Assembly: GCA_016802295.1 (NCBI GenBank)
Contig: JAESIW010000200.1
Span: 2,559,542-2,623,541, forward strand
DNA from: Brachionus rotundiformis
Taxonomy: Eukaryota > Rotifera > Eurotatoria > Ploima > Brachionidae
DNA length: 64,000 nt
Direction of reading: 5' to 3'
The notes under the pieces were generated by a model. The model was not told the origin of the DNA, made no database searches, and saw only the letters and a list, made by a program, of their open reading frames with translations. A program made the position numbers and the translations under genes. The stretch's first letter is position 1. Each line of letters opens with the position of its first letter. This document shows, piece by piece, positions 20,501 through 32,824 of the stretch.

Positions 20501-22415
20501 AAAATTATTAAAAAAACTAATAATTTTTACAGATTTGAAAAAAGTAATGAAGGAATTTAAAAAAATGTAGATGAAATTAAAAGAGAAACATATAAATGAA
20601 AAATATAGTTCTTTAAAAAAATGATATAATAATATTAATTGTTTATTTTTTAATTACAGTTGCGTTAAGCAATTCAAACGATTTGATTTTATTGCCAAGA
20701 ATAATGGTTTTTACTTCGAATACGCTTTGTGAAATGGGTCATAATTTTAGCACTATTAGAAGCGGTCCAAGCTTGAATTTAAATTGGACAAATTCATTCC
20801 AGCTTATTGAAGATGGTCAAATTGAACGAGCTTTGATTGAATTAAGCAAAGAGAGAAGAAATTGGTTAGCGAGAGATGACTTATTGATCAGAGCATCCAG
20901 ACATTATGAAGGAGCCATGTTAGCTTTTATAAGACTGGCTACAACAAGTTTTAAAAATGGAACAACAGTAAAAGAATAAATTTTCAAAATCCTTTGATAA
21001 AATAAAAAAATTTATGAATTGTCATCGGATTTTAAATAAAATCAACTATTCAAATTAAACTTTTCAAAATAAAAAAGAAATTAGATCTTGGTTTACTTGA
21101 GAAAAGAGTGAAGATAAATGAATGGATAAAAGCAAGTTGTCCGGCAAGATTAGATTTAGCGGGCGCCTGGTCAGATACACCACCAATAACTTATGAGTGT
21201 AGAGGTGGATCCTGTGTCACAAATTTGGCAATCTTGGTAAATAATGAAAAACCAATTGGTGCCAAAGGACGTACAATTAGCAATAAAAGCAATGGAGGCT
21301 TTTATATAAAAATAATAATGCAAGAATCAGCAAAGTGTTCTGATGAATTGAATAATGTTTCATTCAATTTTACTGAGCTCGAAGATTTCAAAGATTACAA
21401 TAAACCCCAAGCAGTTGCATGCTTGATGAAGGCAGTTTGTGTTTTTACCAAGTTGATTGAGTTTAATGAAAAAAGCTTAAGTGAACAATTGAATAATAAA
21501 TTAAATGGCTCTTTAGAGTTGTGCACTTGGACTGGACTTCCACAAGGAAGTGGACTTGGAACTAGCTCTATATTAGTAGCTTGTGTACTTAAAGTAGTTT
21601 GGTATCTAATGGGAATAGAAGTTTCGAATGAAACATTAAGCTATTCTGTTCTTTTAGTTGAGCAACTGATGACCACAAGTAATTTTTTAAATAGATAAGA
21701 ATTTAAAATCTCATGTAAATTTCAGATGGGGGTTGGCAAGATCAAGTTGGAGGCATTTGGGGTGGATTTAAAATTACAACAACCAAAAATCAATTGCCAT
21801 TGGAAATTTCTGTAAAAACAATCAAAATTGATGATGAATTTAGAGATAAAATAAATGATCGTCTAATTTTAATTTATACGGGTATAACGCGACTAGCTAA
21901 AGACTTACTTTTAAATGTCCTTCGTAACTGGTACGCAATTAGTACCGTCATCTATGAAAATGTAAATGATCTTGTCATGAATGGATTTAAATGCTGTGAA
22001 TCAATTGAAAAAAGTAATAATAAAAAATTGCTTTTTAATCTATAAAAAACTTAAACAACTTTTTGAAAAAGAAAATTTAGATGAATTGGGCAAGTGTATT
22101 AATAAGCATCGAAGACAAAAATTGGTAATGGCTCCTGGTTCAGAGCCAGAAAGTGTAGTCAAGTTAATTCATCTATTGGACTCATGTGTTTATGGTATTA
22201 TTTAAACTGGTAAAGATAAATTTTTGATGTTAAATCGAATTTTAAAAAAAGGAATGGCCCTAGCTGGAGCTGGCGGAGGGGGTTTCCTATACGCCATTAC
22301 CAAGGAACCTAATTACTCAGATAAAATCAAAATCAAAATTGAGTCCCTCAATTTGAACATGAAAATTTACGATGCCAAGATATCCCAGGATGGCATTGAA
22401 ATTGAATTTTGTTAA
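17557..22415 (+). CDS. FCSK: L-fucose kinase
   Basis: This enzyme phosphorylates L-fucose to fucose-1-phosphate in the cytosolic GDP-fucose salvage pathway. I assemble 13 exons: 17557-17620, 17668-17819, 17867-18125, 18176-18276, 18329-18406, 18452-18571, 18620-19090, 19142-19718, 20660-20967, 21078-21678, 21726-22013, 22072-22194 and 22252-22415. They give about 1101 residues; vertebrate FCSK is near 1084. The N-terminal part is the fucose-pyrophosphorylase-like domain (EDPEKPIGSGGATLNAL, IIHMGRQYPFD, PPLDACSYMGIDSGA, LSLFFDIL). RASRHYEGA follows in the middle. The C-terminal GHMP kinase domain has CPARLDLAGAWSDTPP, the ATP loop GLPQGSGLGTSSI (about residues 863-875), GGWQDQVGG and the closing LAGAGGGGFLY. 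The exon 9/10 junction is ambiguous: the acceptor could be at 21078 or 21085, with donors at 20967 or 20947. Intron 8 (940 bp) is unusually long for this gene. Confidence 0.93.
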
Positions 22416-24362
22416 TTTGATGCAAAAATTCTTTAAAAATTAAATTTTTTTATTTATGTAGTATCGAATTTTCATTATTTAAGCTGTGGGGAACCTTTTC
22501 CCATCAAATTAAACAAACAAAAATCAAAAATCAACGAATTTTTTCGCGAACATGGTTAATTTTTTATGAGATCGAATTTATTAAAAGCTCGATTCCATAT
22601 CATATTTTGCTACAATTGACATTTTTATTAAACTCTTTTAAACAAAACGCAAACTTAAACTTAAAATATTAAAATAATTAAAATAATTTTTAAATAGTTA
22701 AATTTTTAGCATTGTTTAAAACTTATTTTTCTCATTAATTTTTTCCTGCAACTATTAAATTTATTTAAAAATGTATCGCTTATCATTGAGATAAAATAAG
22801 GTGAATTATGAAAATTATTTGTCTACTTTATTTTTTAATTATTAGAACTAATTTTTATCTTTTGGCGCAGAAAATTTTTCATTTAGAAAATTAAAGATTT
22901 TTTGTTTTAATTAAATCGTTCATTCTAATTTAATTTGTATATTACAGGAATATTAGCTAATTAAAAATCAATATAGGTAAACAATTAATCTTAAACTAGC
23001 AGTAAATAAACCTTTAGGGTTAAAAATATAACCAATTACTAGCTTTTTGGTTTAGTAGATTAGTTTTCAAAAATGTAAATTTTGTACGCTTCTAAATATC
23101 TGATTTTTATTGTCTTTTATTAATATGCAAATTGTTTTTATTTTTCCAAAATTTATTTTAAGTTAAAAAGCTGTGAAAAGATTTAAAAAAAAATTTTCTT
23201 GAATTTTTAAAATTAATTATTTGTAGAATAAATTCTCGATCTAGATAAAAAGTTAGTTTGTGGTTGACTTCTAAAGATATGATAAACAAAATTTAAACCC
23301 AAATTGCCTGAATATTTTATGATTTAAGTAGATGCTTTTGAACTCAAACAAGAAAAAGTCGAACAAAATTTAATGTTTTTAATAAATCATGATTTTCTAA
23401 CACCAATTATTTCTTAATAGAATCTTCTAAGAGTTTTTTAAAATTGATTTATTTAAGATTTTCAATTATCAAGAAATTTAGTTAGCGTAACTGAAAACTA
23501 GTGGATTAGTGGCAGTTTTTTAATTAATTTTCTAGAGTATGTTTTTAAATGTTGACGAAATAGTTCCTTTTGCAATCAAAACTTTACCAAAAAATTAATT
23601 AATTTATTCTAATCTCACTAATCCAGATTTTTGAATTTTCAACCTTATTGACAGAAAAATCGAATTTTTCACCACATTGACATGTAAGAATAGGAATTTA
23701 AATTAAACATGAATAGATATTTTTAATTAAAATCAAATCAACCTTTATTTCAAAATTCAACCAATGCATTGAACTCTTCATGGTATAAATTTTTAAATTT
23801 CAAAGTAATTTACCAAGTTTACGACATTTTTGCTTTAAATGTTTAACTCAATTAAAGTTCAAAATAAACCATTTTTTTATCTTTATCAGAGACTTTTTGT
23901 ACTTAATTTTCCTAAAACCTAAATTTGTCTACTGAGGTTTTTTATTAAAAAGAAGATTTTAAAATCACTTAAAGCATAATTTTTCAAGTTGTTTTCAGAA
24001 CAGATATGAAAAAGAAAAAAAGATCATCCAACAGTGCGGAAAATTTAAAGAATTTTCATAATTAGTAGATAGAAAAAAAAAACACTATAATGATTAAATT
24101 TTGCCACCGATATTGGGTGATTCAAATAAACTATTGAATGTGATTTATAAAATTTTGTTTTAGACTATTTAGTAAATAATTAAAAAAATAATTGAATTAA
24201 ATGTTTAAAATTACTTAAAATACTTTTACATTATCTGTTTTTTTCTATTTTTAGATTGAATTAAAAATTTTCATTTTTAAAGAAGTTTAAAAAAAACCAT
24301 TTCAAAATTGACCAAAATGTTCATATTTAAATAATTTAAAAATCGAAAATAGTTAATTTAAA
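22416..24362. other. AT-rich intergenic region
   Basis: No exon-like frame, RNA gene or recognisable repeat was seen between L-fucose kinase and the nicotinic-type receptor gene. It presumably holds the 3'UTR of the former and the promoter of the latter. Confidence 0.5.
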
Positions 24363-26760
24363 ATGAATCAACATACTAAACTAGTTCAAATACGAATAAT
24401 AAAGTTGTTAATTTTCTATTTTATTTTTTTTGTCGGATTTTTTTCTGGTACGTTTTTATAAAAGATATTTACAAGAATTTACAAGAAAGTTATTTTGAAC
24501 AATTTTCAGGAAATTTTTATCTTATTCACTTTTTGGAGATCAATTTTTTCTTAATTAAAATTCAAAATAACTTATGTAAATTTTTCAAATTTTCAAATAA
24601 AAAATACATATTTTTTAAGCCAAAATAGAGACATCTCCTTTGTCAACTGGTTTGGAAAAATTGATTGACAAAATTTTTAAAGCCAATCGCTATAATCAAT
24701 TAGTTAGACCTGTTGACAAAGATTCTGGTTTAACTTTTGTTGCTACCGAACTTAAAGTTTTACAAATAGATTTAGTAATTTTTTAAACGTAATTATTTTA
24801 ATTTTTATTTTGATTATCTTTTATTTTTGTATAGGATGAAAAATATCAAGAGCTCTTATCAACTGTGTGGATCGAAATGGTATGAATAGCATATATATAA
24901 AATTTTGATATTATATGTTTTTTACTAGACATGGACCGATTCAAGACTTAGCTGGGATCCGAAAATTTTTGATAACATCACAGAAATTACTCTCCCAGTT
25001 TCCCAGATTTGGGTAAATAGATATACAATTTTAATTAGATAATTCTAACTTTTCTTTTTCTCTTAGGTTCCTGATATTGTTCTTCAGGTAACTAATTTAA
25101 TTAAATTTCCTCCTAAACAAACAACTATCTATTTATTTTTTAGAATGGGTAATTTGCTGAAATTAAGTATTTTTGTGTTTCTTCGGCTAAAGATTATTTT
25201 TTATATTCTATATTTAAACAAACGAAGACAAATTTGACAAAAAATTATTATTTGAATTTTATTTTTAAATATTTAGAGTTGGTCGCAATGAATATTTAAA
25301 TGAAATGAAATATTTTAATCCTTGGATAGCTTATACAGGGACAATAACATGGGTGCCAGAGATTCGACTGTATACAAGATGTCTAATCAAAGTGTCAGAT
25401 TTCCCCTTTGATACACAATGCTGTGAAATAAATTTCTATTCGTGGGCACACACGATAAAACAAATGCAAATCACTCAATTTGATAACAAAAATGTCACAA
25501 ACGTAACTCATTTAAGCTTTAATACAGAATGGCAAGTCTATCATACATGTGCCACCAATAAAATTATTGTTACAAATGCTGACCTACATTGGTGGGTTAC
25601 CAGCTACATTATCTATATCAAACGACACACAGCATATCACATTTACACTCTTATAATGCCATGTTTTGGTAAATTTTTCACTTAATCATAAAAAAGACAC
25701 TGAGTATTTATTTTCATTTAGTTTTAAGTATGCTTTCTATTTTATTGTTTTTACTTCCACCTGATTCTGGTAAAATTTAAACATCAATGGTTCGCTAAAC
25801 TAACTTATCTCTTATTTCAATTTAGGCGAAAAAGTCACTCTTGGTGTTACTATTTTACTAGCTTTTTTTGTAAATAGTTTGGTTGTGTCGAATTATACCC
25901 CAGAGGCTGCGAGCGATCTTCCCGTAATAGGTATATTTTTGTCAACCAAAAACCAACACTGTTGGTAAAATTTTATTGAATTAAATTTCATATCAAAAAA
26001 AGGAATGTATTATGTTTTCAATATTGGACTGGTATCAGTATCAGTTGGAACTTCGGTATGTGTACTTAACTTTCATTTCAGAGGCCACAAGGTTGCCGAA
26101 GTCCCACCATGGATCAAAAAATTGCTTTTAATAAAAAATAAGAAAGTTAAAAATGAAAAGATTGTAAGAAAAAGCAGATTTATTCAGGCAAAGAGTCCTG
26201 AGTTGTCGGCTTACCGCTCATTCATGTACGAGCCAAATACCGAGAGACACAATATTATGAAAATGTCCAAGGTAGAATTTTTGCCAAGAAATAATGAAAA
26301 AGAATATAGGAACATGAATGGATTTATGCATCCATCAAAAGTCAATTCACCAGATAGAAATTTGAACGAAATTTTTCAAAAGGAAAACGATTCAAGCCAA
26401 TCTGAAACAGATCAAGCATTGAATAACTTTCTCTATTCAGGCAGCTATCGCCGCAAGTCAAAATCGATACGGCACCCGGAGCCTAAATTGGACGATGATA
26501 TAAAAGAACATTTTATTAGAATAACCAAAATTTTGAAGAAAACATCTAAATTAGTCGAGTTAACAGTAAATAAGAATAAATACATGCAGGAAATATATGA
26601 CGATTGGAAAGAAGTTGCTTCCAGATTGGATTTTGTTTTGTTTATTCTAGCCTCTTTAATTGTAATTCTAAGTCCAATTTATTTGTTTGGAAAGTTTTTT
26701 ATAAGAGATGAGTCGGAAATTTACGTAAGAAACAACACTTGTGCATGTAATTTTGGCTAA
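24363..26760 (+). CDS. nicotinic acetylcholine receptor-like subunit, non-alpha type
   Basis: This is a Cys-loop ligand-gated cation channel subunit at the cell membrane. Ten exons: 24363-24447, 24620-24774, 24835-24879, 24929-25012, 25067-25087, 25144-25148, 25277-25668, 25722-25769, 25826-25930 and 26003-26760 (1698 nt, 565 residues). A signal peptide (about residues 1-28) is followed by the ligand-binding domain with WTDSRLSWDP and WVPDIVLQ. The Cys-loop runs from C167 to C181 with FPFD inside; C180 is an extra adjacent Cys. TM2 is GEKVTLGVTILLAFFV; its Glu at -1' is the cation-selectivity residue. TM3 is followed by LNFHFRG. A loop of about 180 residues precedes TM4 (about 523-544). The vicinal Cys pair of loop C is absent, so it is not an alpha-type ligand-binding subunit. 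Exon 3 (45 nt) matches the conserved nAChR exon 3 size. Confidence 0.9.
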
Positions 26761-27507
26761 TTTGGTATTTTTTGTTGGTTAACTTTATAAAAATTTTAAA
26801 TTGAATAAAATTTTATTTTATAAATATTTTTTATTTATATTTTCAGAAACTGTTTAATTGGTTTCAATACTAGTTCTTAATTTTCTGATTAATTTTTTAA
26901 GTTTATTAATTTAAATTACTTAAAAATGTCTACTTGTATAAATTATTATAAAACTTAATATGAAATTTCTTGATCAATCACCATTTGTCATTTTTTGCTT
27001 AAAAACTTTAATAAAAATAAAACACTTGAATATGACAATTTTTTTCAATTATTTCAATTAATTAACTAAGATTTTACTATCTTGGAAGCATTTATTTAAA
27101 TCAAGGAGTCATAGAAATTCGAGTTTTTGGTATTTTCTAGCCTAAGTAAATTTTCCTAGTCACGTTTTTTAATTTAATCCGATTTGGAATTATTTATCCA
27201 GGATAATTCCTTTTTCTATAGCTCTTATAAAAACTCAACAAAGATAATAAGAACAGATTTGTTTAATTTGCAAATGTAAACCGAAATAATAAAGATAAGT
27301 TTATGATTATTATTTAACTAAAATGAAAAAATCAATAAATTCTTAAGAAAAATATATTTTTGACTTATTGTGGATCAAATTGTTAATTATTATCTTAGTA
27401 TTTTTATTTCAGTTTATCTCTCAAGGAAGATTTTGAACTGATATTTATAACTTTAGTAAATTAACTATTCAGATTAACTACATAAATTTTATGCGTTTAG
27501 TTTAATC
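26761..27507. other. AT-rich spacer between the two receptor genes
   Basis: Nothing coding is visible. The second receptor gene lies head-to-tail with the first and must have its promoter here. Confidence 0.5.
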
Positions 27508-29182
27508 ATGATATATTGGCTTAGTTTTGTTCTTGTCTTATCAATTATTAATCAAATTATTCTTATGCAAAAAAGTCTAATATTATGTGAGGAAAATGCT
27601 CATATGACCCTGAACATAACACGTCTTTTGGACAAACTTTTAACAAATTATAGCAAAAATTTGCGTCCAACACATGAACTTGGTTTGTCTTTATTATTCT
27701 TAACTTATTAATTTAATATTTTTCTCTTATTTATTTAAGGGACACCAACAATTATTGATACAAATATGAATATAAACAGTTTGGGTCCAATATCTAATTT
27801 TGAAATGGTAGATTTTAATTTATTTAGATCTAAATTTTAATTCGATTTAACTTTTTAGTCGTACACAATGGATTGTTATTTCCGTCAAGGTATTTTATTT
27901 TTGTTCAATTAAATATATTAAAAAAACAATTACTTTTTTCTCAAATTATTCATTTCGATCATTTGAAAATATTTTCAAATTTTAAAAATTTAATTGACAT
28001 TTGCTTTGATCAAGAATGGAAAGATGATCGATTGGCATTCGATGCACCTTATTCACAAATAAGCTTATCAATGAAAATGCTGGAGCTAATTTGGAAACCA
28101 GGTAAACTTATAACTTTTTTCTTCCATAATCTAAATCAGCCTAAAAAAGATACTTATTTTTTGAATGGCAAAGAGTCGTATCTTCATAAAATTCCGACCT
28201 CAAATCGTTTGGTACGGTTGAGTAAAGATGGCAGTGTTCTTTATTCATCTCGACTAACCATCAAGGCCAGTTGTCCCATGAATCTTCAAGATTTTCCTTT
28301 AGATAAACAAGTTCTTTCAGAAATTTTGATTAATTTAATAAATTATTTTGTTAACAAAAGATTTGTCCATTGTGGATAGGAAGTTTTTCCTATTCTGATC
28401 AAGAAGTTACCTATAGATGGAAGACTAAAGGTGACTCAGTGGATTGGAAGCCTATTCAAATTGATGATGGAGTTGTTCTATCTCAATTTGATCTACTTGG
28501 CACAGATTGGAATCACACCCAATACATAAACCAGAATAATTTCGTTTACAAATTCATTGGAATGAACATTGGTTTGAAACGGCATACAGGCTACTATCTA
28601 CTTCAAGTGTATATTCCTTGTTTCATGCTGGTAATCCTCTCATGGGTTTCATTTTATCTTAACAGAGAGGCAACCTCAGATAGATCCTGTATTGGAATAA
28701 TGTGCGTACTCAGTTTGGCTACATTGAGTTTTGATGTCCGTAATGATATTCCAAATGTTCCCTACGTGACTGCATTAGATTGGTTTTTAATCATGTGCTA
28801 TCTTTTTTTGTTTGCTTCTTTGCTTGAGTTTACTCTAGTTCATTACTTTACCAAGGTTGGTTATGGTGATAATTTTATTTCAGCTGATTTAGATAGCCAT
28901 GATGAACATTCAATCAATGAAGACATTTCGAATAAAAATTCCCCGGATTCAAATTATCTTAAAAAAATTATGGAAAGTAAAAAAACCAAAACTCTTAATG
29001 ACCACTTAGTTATGTTCTGGAAATGTTTAATAAGCGATTCAATTTTTAAGGATGAGCTTAAAAAACGGGCACATTTCAAAGGTATAAATTCGGTTAGTAA
29101 ATGTGATAAAATGGCTCGAGTGTTTTTTCCAGCTTCATTTTTTTTTCTTAATCTGATGTACTGGTATATTTTCTATTTTTAA
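27508..29182 (+). CDS. GABA-A-like Cys-loop receptor subunit
   Basis: This is a pentameric ligand-gated channel subunit of the GABA-A/glycine branch. Six exons: 27508-27682, 27740-27807, 27859-27889, 28015-28101, 28150-28310 and 28361-29182 (1344 nt, 447 residues). It has a signal peptide, then MDCYFRQEWKDDRLAF and KPDTYFLNGKESYLHKI typical of this branch. The Cys-loop is C162-C176 (CPMNLQDFPLDKQIC). Next come IGLKRHTGYYLLQVYIPC entering TM1, VSFYLNRE, TM2 beginning at R282, TM3 (ALDWFLIMCYLF), a short intracellular loop and a C-terminal TM4 (VFFPASFFFLNLMYWYIF). The loop before TM2 reads S280-D281-R282 where anion channels have P-A-R. No second extracellular Cys pair is evident, so glycine- or glutamate-type assignment is less likely. 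Ligand is unknown. Confidence 0.88.
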
Positions 29183-29584
29183 CAAATTGTGTATCTTTAA
29201 AAACAAGCTTTTTTCAATCATCAAACTTATTAAAAGATAAAAATGAATTTTTAGTTAAGTTATTGATTTAATTAGCATACTGAAAGAGTAAATAAATTGA
29301 AATAATAGGAGAATTGAATAAATTTTTTAAAATAAAAATGAAAATAAAAATTATAAAGTTGATTTATTTTTTTTTAATTTTATCTATATTCAATTGATTA
29401 AGTTATTTTAACCTTAATTTTTATCGAATATAATTTTTTTAAGTTAATAAATTTTTAATCTTATTTGTTTAATCTTATTAAAAATGATACCAAAATATTA
29501 ATATGTACAACTAGCTATGTATATTATTAGCAGATCGTTTTTAGCTTTATTTAATAAAATAAAATATATTAAAATTTCAGAAGT

Positions 29585-30010
29585 GGCCCATGTGATATAG
29601 CGACATCTTTGTCAACATCACTGGTTTAATTAACTAACTTAAACATGAGCGTTTAAGTTAGAAGGAGCATAAATAGCTGCTCCAATACGTCTAACGAGGA
29701 GATCGGATAGACGGGCCCAAGGGTACTAATGTAAACATTACATCTGGCGACGAGGATAAATGGTGTAATGAGTGGTCTATGGATCTAAAAATCGAAAAAT
29801 GCAAGATTATGAGTTTTAGTCGGAATCAAAAACTTCAAAATGATTATACTATGACTGATTTAGCGAATGATAAAGATCATCTTGTTTCAAGATCCTGAAT
29901 TCAGAAAGATTTAGGAATCTAGATCCAAAACGATCTGAAAAGGCATCCGCAAGTTTGTTCAGCAGCCTCAAAAGGTAACAGAACATTAGGTCAAGTTCGA
30001 TGCCAGATGG
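29585..30010 (+). mobile_element. LINE reverse transcriptase remnant, 5' piece
   Basis: Broken frames read KWCNEWSMDLKIEKCKIMSF, then HLVSRS, KDLGI and IQNDLK, followed by QVCSAASKGNRTLG. This is the order (W...W.MxFNxxKCKVM...KDLGVxISxDLK...AASKANRxLG) seen after the catalytic motif in CR1/Jockey-type elements. Several frameshifts and stops show it is dead. Its natural continuation appears 1.2 kb further on, at 31165-31330. Confidence 0.65.
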
Positions 30011-30169
30011 TTATTAAATTACTTATTATAAGTCATCTGTTGACAATAAAATCATAAAAATCTAGTATATTAAAATTGAATACTTCATTTCAAAAAAATA
30101 AACTTGATGATATATTTTATGCATATTTAGTCCTGACTGCTGACTTTAATGTACTTTATGAAATATAAA

Positions 30170-30587
30170 TCAATGTAATAAAATATTGTCTTTATCTAAT
30201 GCTCTGATTGTGGCTAATCTAAGTTTTTGTTGCATTGTTATAATAGACTGACGACTTACTTCTAGAATCTTTGCTTGGTCAACTTGTCGTGTTTGTATGG
30301 CCCAATAATGAACCATTTTTAGGACTACCTTAAGACTAAACGTAGTTGATTCAAAGAATGTACTTTTTCTAATCGACCGACGCTCACGGCAAGTCGAACA
30401 TCGCCAAGCATATAAATCTGAAATATCTGGTCGTTCAACAAACTTAAAATCTTTTTTTACATTTCTCACAAAAAATTGAAGAAGGAATTAATTTTTTTTG
30501 TTTAAGCCAGTTTATTATCAGTAAATTATCGTCGAGTTCCATTACTTCACAAAGTCTAAATTTTTCAATCTCATTCGGCTTATTCAT
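30170..30587 (-). pseudogene. Merlin/ISXO2-type transposase, N-terminal part, frameshifted and truncated
   Basis: Minus strand: ATG at 30587 opens MNKPNEIEKF... with FCEKC. The frame is lost in a run of seven A's (complement of about 30452-30458) and resumes one frame over as KDFKFVERPDISDLYAWRCS, TCRERRSIRKSTFFE and a helix-turn-helix-like VSRQSIITMQQKLR, ending at 30170. A zinc-ribbon (CxxC...CxxC) followed by RRSIRKxTFFE matches the N-terminus of IS1016/Merlin/ISXO2 transposases. The DDE catalytic domain is missing. A single-base homopolymer error could explain the frameshift, but not the truncation. Confidence 0.65.
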
Positions 30588-31164
30588 TTTTGCTAAGAGT
30601 TAAAATAAAATCACAAAATAAGAGAAACAAAATAAAACAAAAAAAGTCAAACAATACTTCCTTTTTTCATCGCAATTTTTTAAATCAAATAAAAAAATTA
30701 ATTAACATAAAAACTTGTTTTTTTTTATGGACAATTAACTAAATTAGTAGACAATTATTATTTATGTTTTTTAGATTATTTTCATTATTTTAAAAATCTT
30801 TTTTTTTTAAATACTTATTTTACTTTTTTTGTTTAAGTTTTATTTTAAAAAATTTTAAAAATGTATCAGTTTGTTGAATGACTTTCAATTGTTTCTATGT
30901 ATAAATGGAAGGATAAAGTACAATAAAGTCTTACATAGTCGATAAGATTTTCCAATGACTTAATTGGCATAAAGTCCAAAGTACATAAAATTGGTTGAAT
31001 CAATGACAAAGTACAATACAGAAATAAAGAAAAGTTCATTATTAGTCTTTTCTTACACCAACATAAAGGAAATCTTTATCTTCAAGCCAATTTTTTTTTA
31101 ATTACATTGGAAAAGATTTACTGTTATTTTAAGTTTTGGCACATAATGGATTTTACTCCTGTCA

Positions 31165-31330
31165 TTGACAAGAGGTGATATGAGTCTTGTAAGGCCTCAC
31201 TTAGAGCTATTCCAGTATGGTCACCACTATACTATACTATACTAAAATATCAGAAATGACCCTTTCCTATTAAATAAGCTTATTCCGGGAATGAAATCTG
31301 AATACTCAAATTGAATTAATAAACCTGCAA
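31165..31330 (+). mobile_element. LINE reverse transcriptase remnant, 3' piece
   Basis: Short readable blocks VRPHLE (at about 31189) and NDPFLLNKLIPGMKSEY (around 31258-31305) match the VRPHLEYA...VWSP...RATKLIPxLxxxSY segment that follows the AASKANR block of CR1-type elements. The blocks are in the same orientation as the remnant at 29585-30010. The reading frame is destroyed. Confidence 0.5.
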
Positions 31331-32824
31331 TAACCTTAATGAGTAAGTGTAAATTTTGCGCTGGTATGAATACCGTAAGAACTAATACTACTACCACATT
31401 TAAATAATTTATTATATAATTATATTTGATTATGATTTTCTATTTAAGCATCTAAAAATTAAAAAAATAGAAGATAATTGGTGACTGTAGAATTTTGCCT
31501 ATAATAAAAAAATACTAAAAAATTAAAAAATAAAGGATGAAGAACATATATAATACCCAAAGAAGTATAAATAATAAATACTTTCTTTTTTTATAAATAT
31601 ATAATTTAATATATAATTTTTATATAAAAGAATTTCAAAAACAAAAAGAACAATAATTCTTCTTTTTTAATAAATCAAAATTTATTAAAATAAAATATAT
31701 TAAAAAAATATTGTAACATATTTTGTTGCATCTTTATTAACAAAATTAAAAACTTTTTCTTTTTTTAGGTAAACAAAACCAATGATCACTTCAAAGCTTA
31801 CTGATGATTTACTTTTTGTCTTTTTTAGTTTATATATACAATTCTATTTTTGTTTTTGAAATTCATAATACTCAGCAGTCCGATTTGTAAAAAAGTGATT
31901 TTTAGAGATTATAATCACTAGAGACTAGAATTAGGTTGATAATAATCATTTGTTAATAAGGCTATTAAGAATTATGTAAAATACTCATTAGTCTAAAAAT
32001 AAAGAACTTGGTAGAATTTTAAAGATTGATACCATTTAAAAAGGAAATTGGATAACATTGAATAAAGGGTTAACTTGATTTCGGTCGAGATTTATTAAAA
32101 ATTTTATACATACTAATCAGTCATTCATATCTTCCCAACATCAAATATTAATACTTAATTAAAAAATATAAAACATGCTTGCTAATTAGGATGAATAGTT
32201 TGAATAATTAATAAAATAAAGATAAATTTTTTAAATATTTATTTATATAAATATAATTCAAATAATTATACTTTTGTTTCCTGTCTTTGCTCTAAAAAAA
32301 ATATATATATATAATAGAATATATATATATATATATATTTTTTTTTTGTAAATTAAAAATTCAAAATAGAAAAATTTATAAATTTAAAAATTTCAAATAT
32401 GCCCAATAAAAAAAATAAATTTAAAAAAGAAAGAAAAAAAGTCACGACAGCAAAATAAAAACTTTTTTTCAAGTTTTTTAATCGTTTAATACAATTAATC
32501 AGCAAAGAATGGTCATACTTCGACTGGGTCCATACTGGACCAAGTTTTTATTAACTGTTCGAAAAAATGGAATATTGACTCAAGAAAAAAAAATAAAAAT
32601 AAAAAGAAAAAAATAATAGATAAAAGAAAAATTCGAAATACATGCCACAAATATATCTTAATTTATTTTTATAATTCTACTCTCTCTCTGCGTAAAATTA
32701 AAAGACTAAAATCTCATTTTTAAAATTTATTACAATATTTACAAGAAAATTGCCAAAAATTGCAAAACAAAACAATTGGAACCCTTCGACGGTAGTTAAT
32801 TAAATCCAATAAAACAACTGTTTA
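31331..32824. other. AT-rich intergenic region 3' of MED1
   Basis: Contains low-complexity tracts, notably (TA)n at about 32299-32338 with poly-T, and probably the MED1 3'UTR at its right end. No gene was recognised. Confidence 0.5.

Noticed and set aside
25069..25148. Sequencing error rather than a 5-nt micro-exon
   Set aside because: The micro-exon is flanked by TTTTTTAG and GTAATT, keeps phase on both sides, and its total with the neighbouring exons equals the expected 110 nt, so a real exon is the simpler reading.
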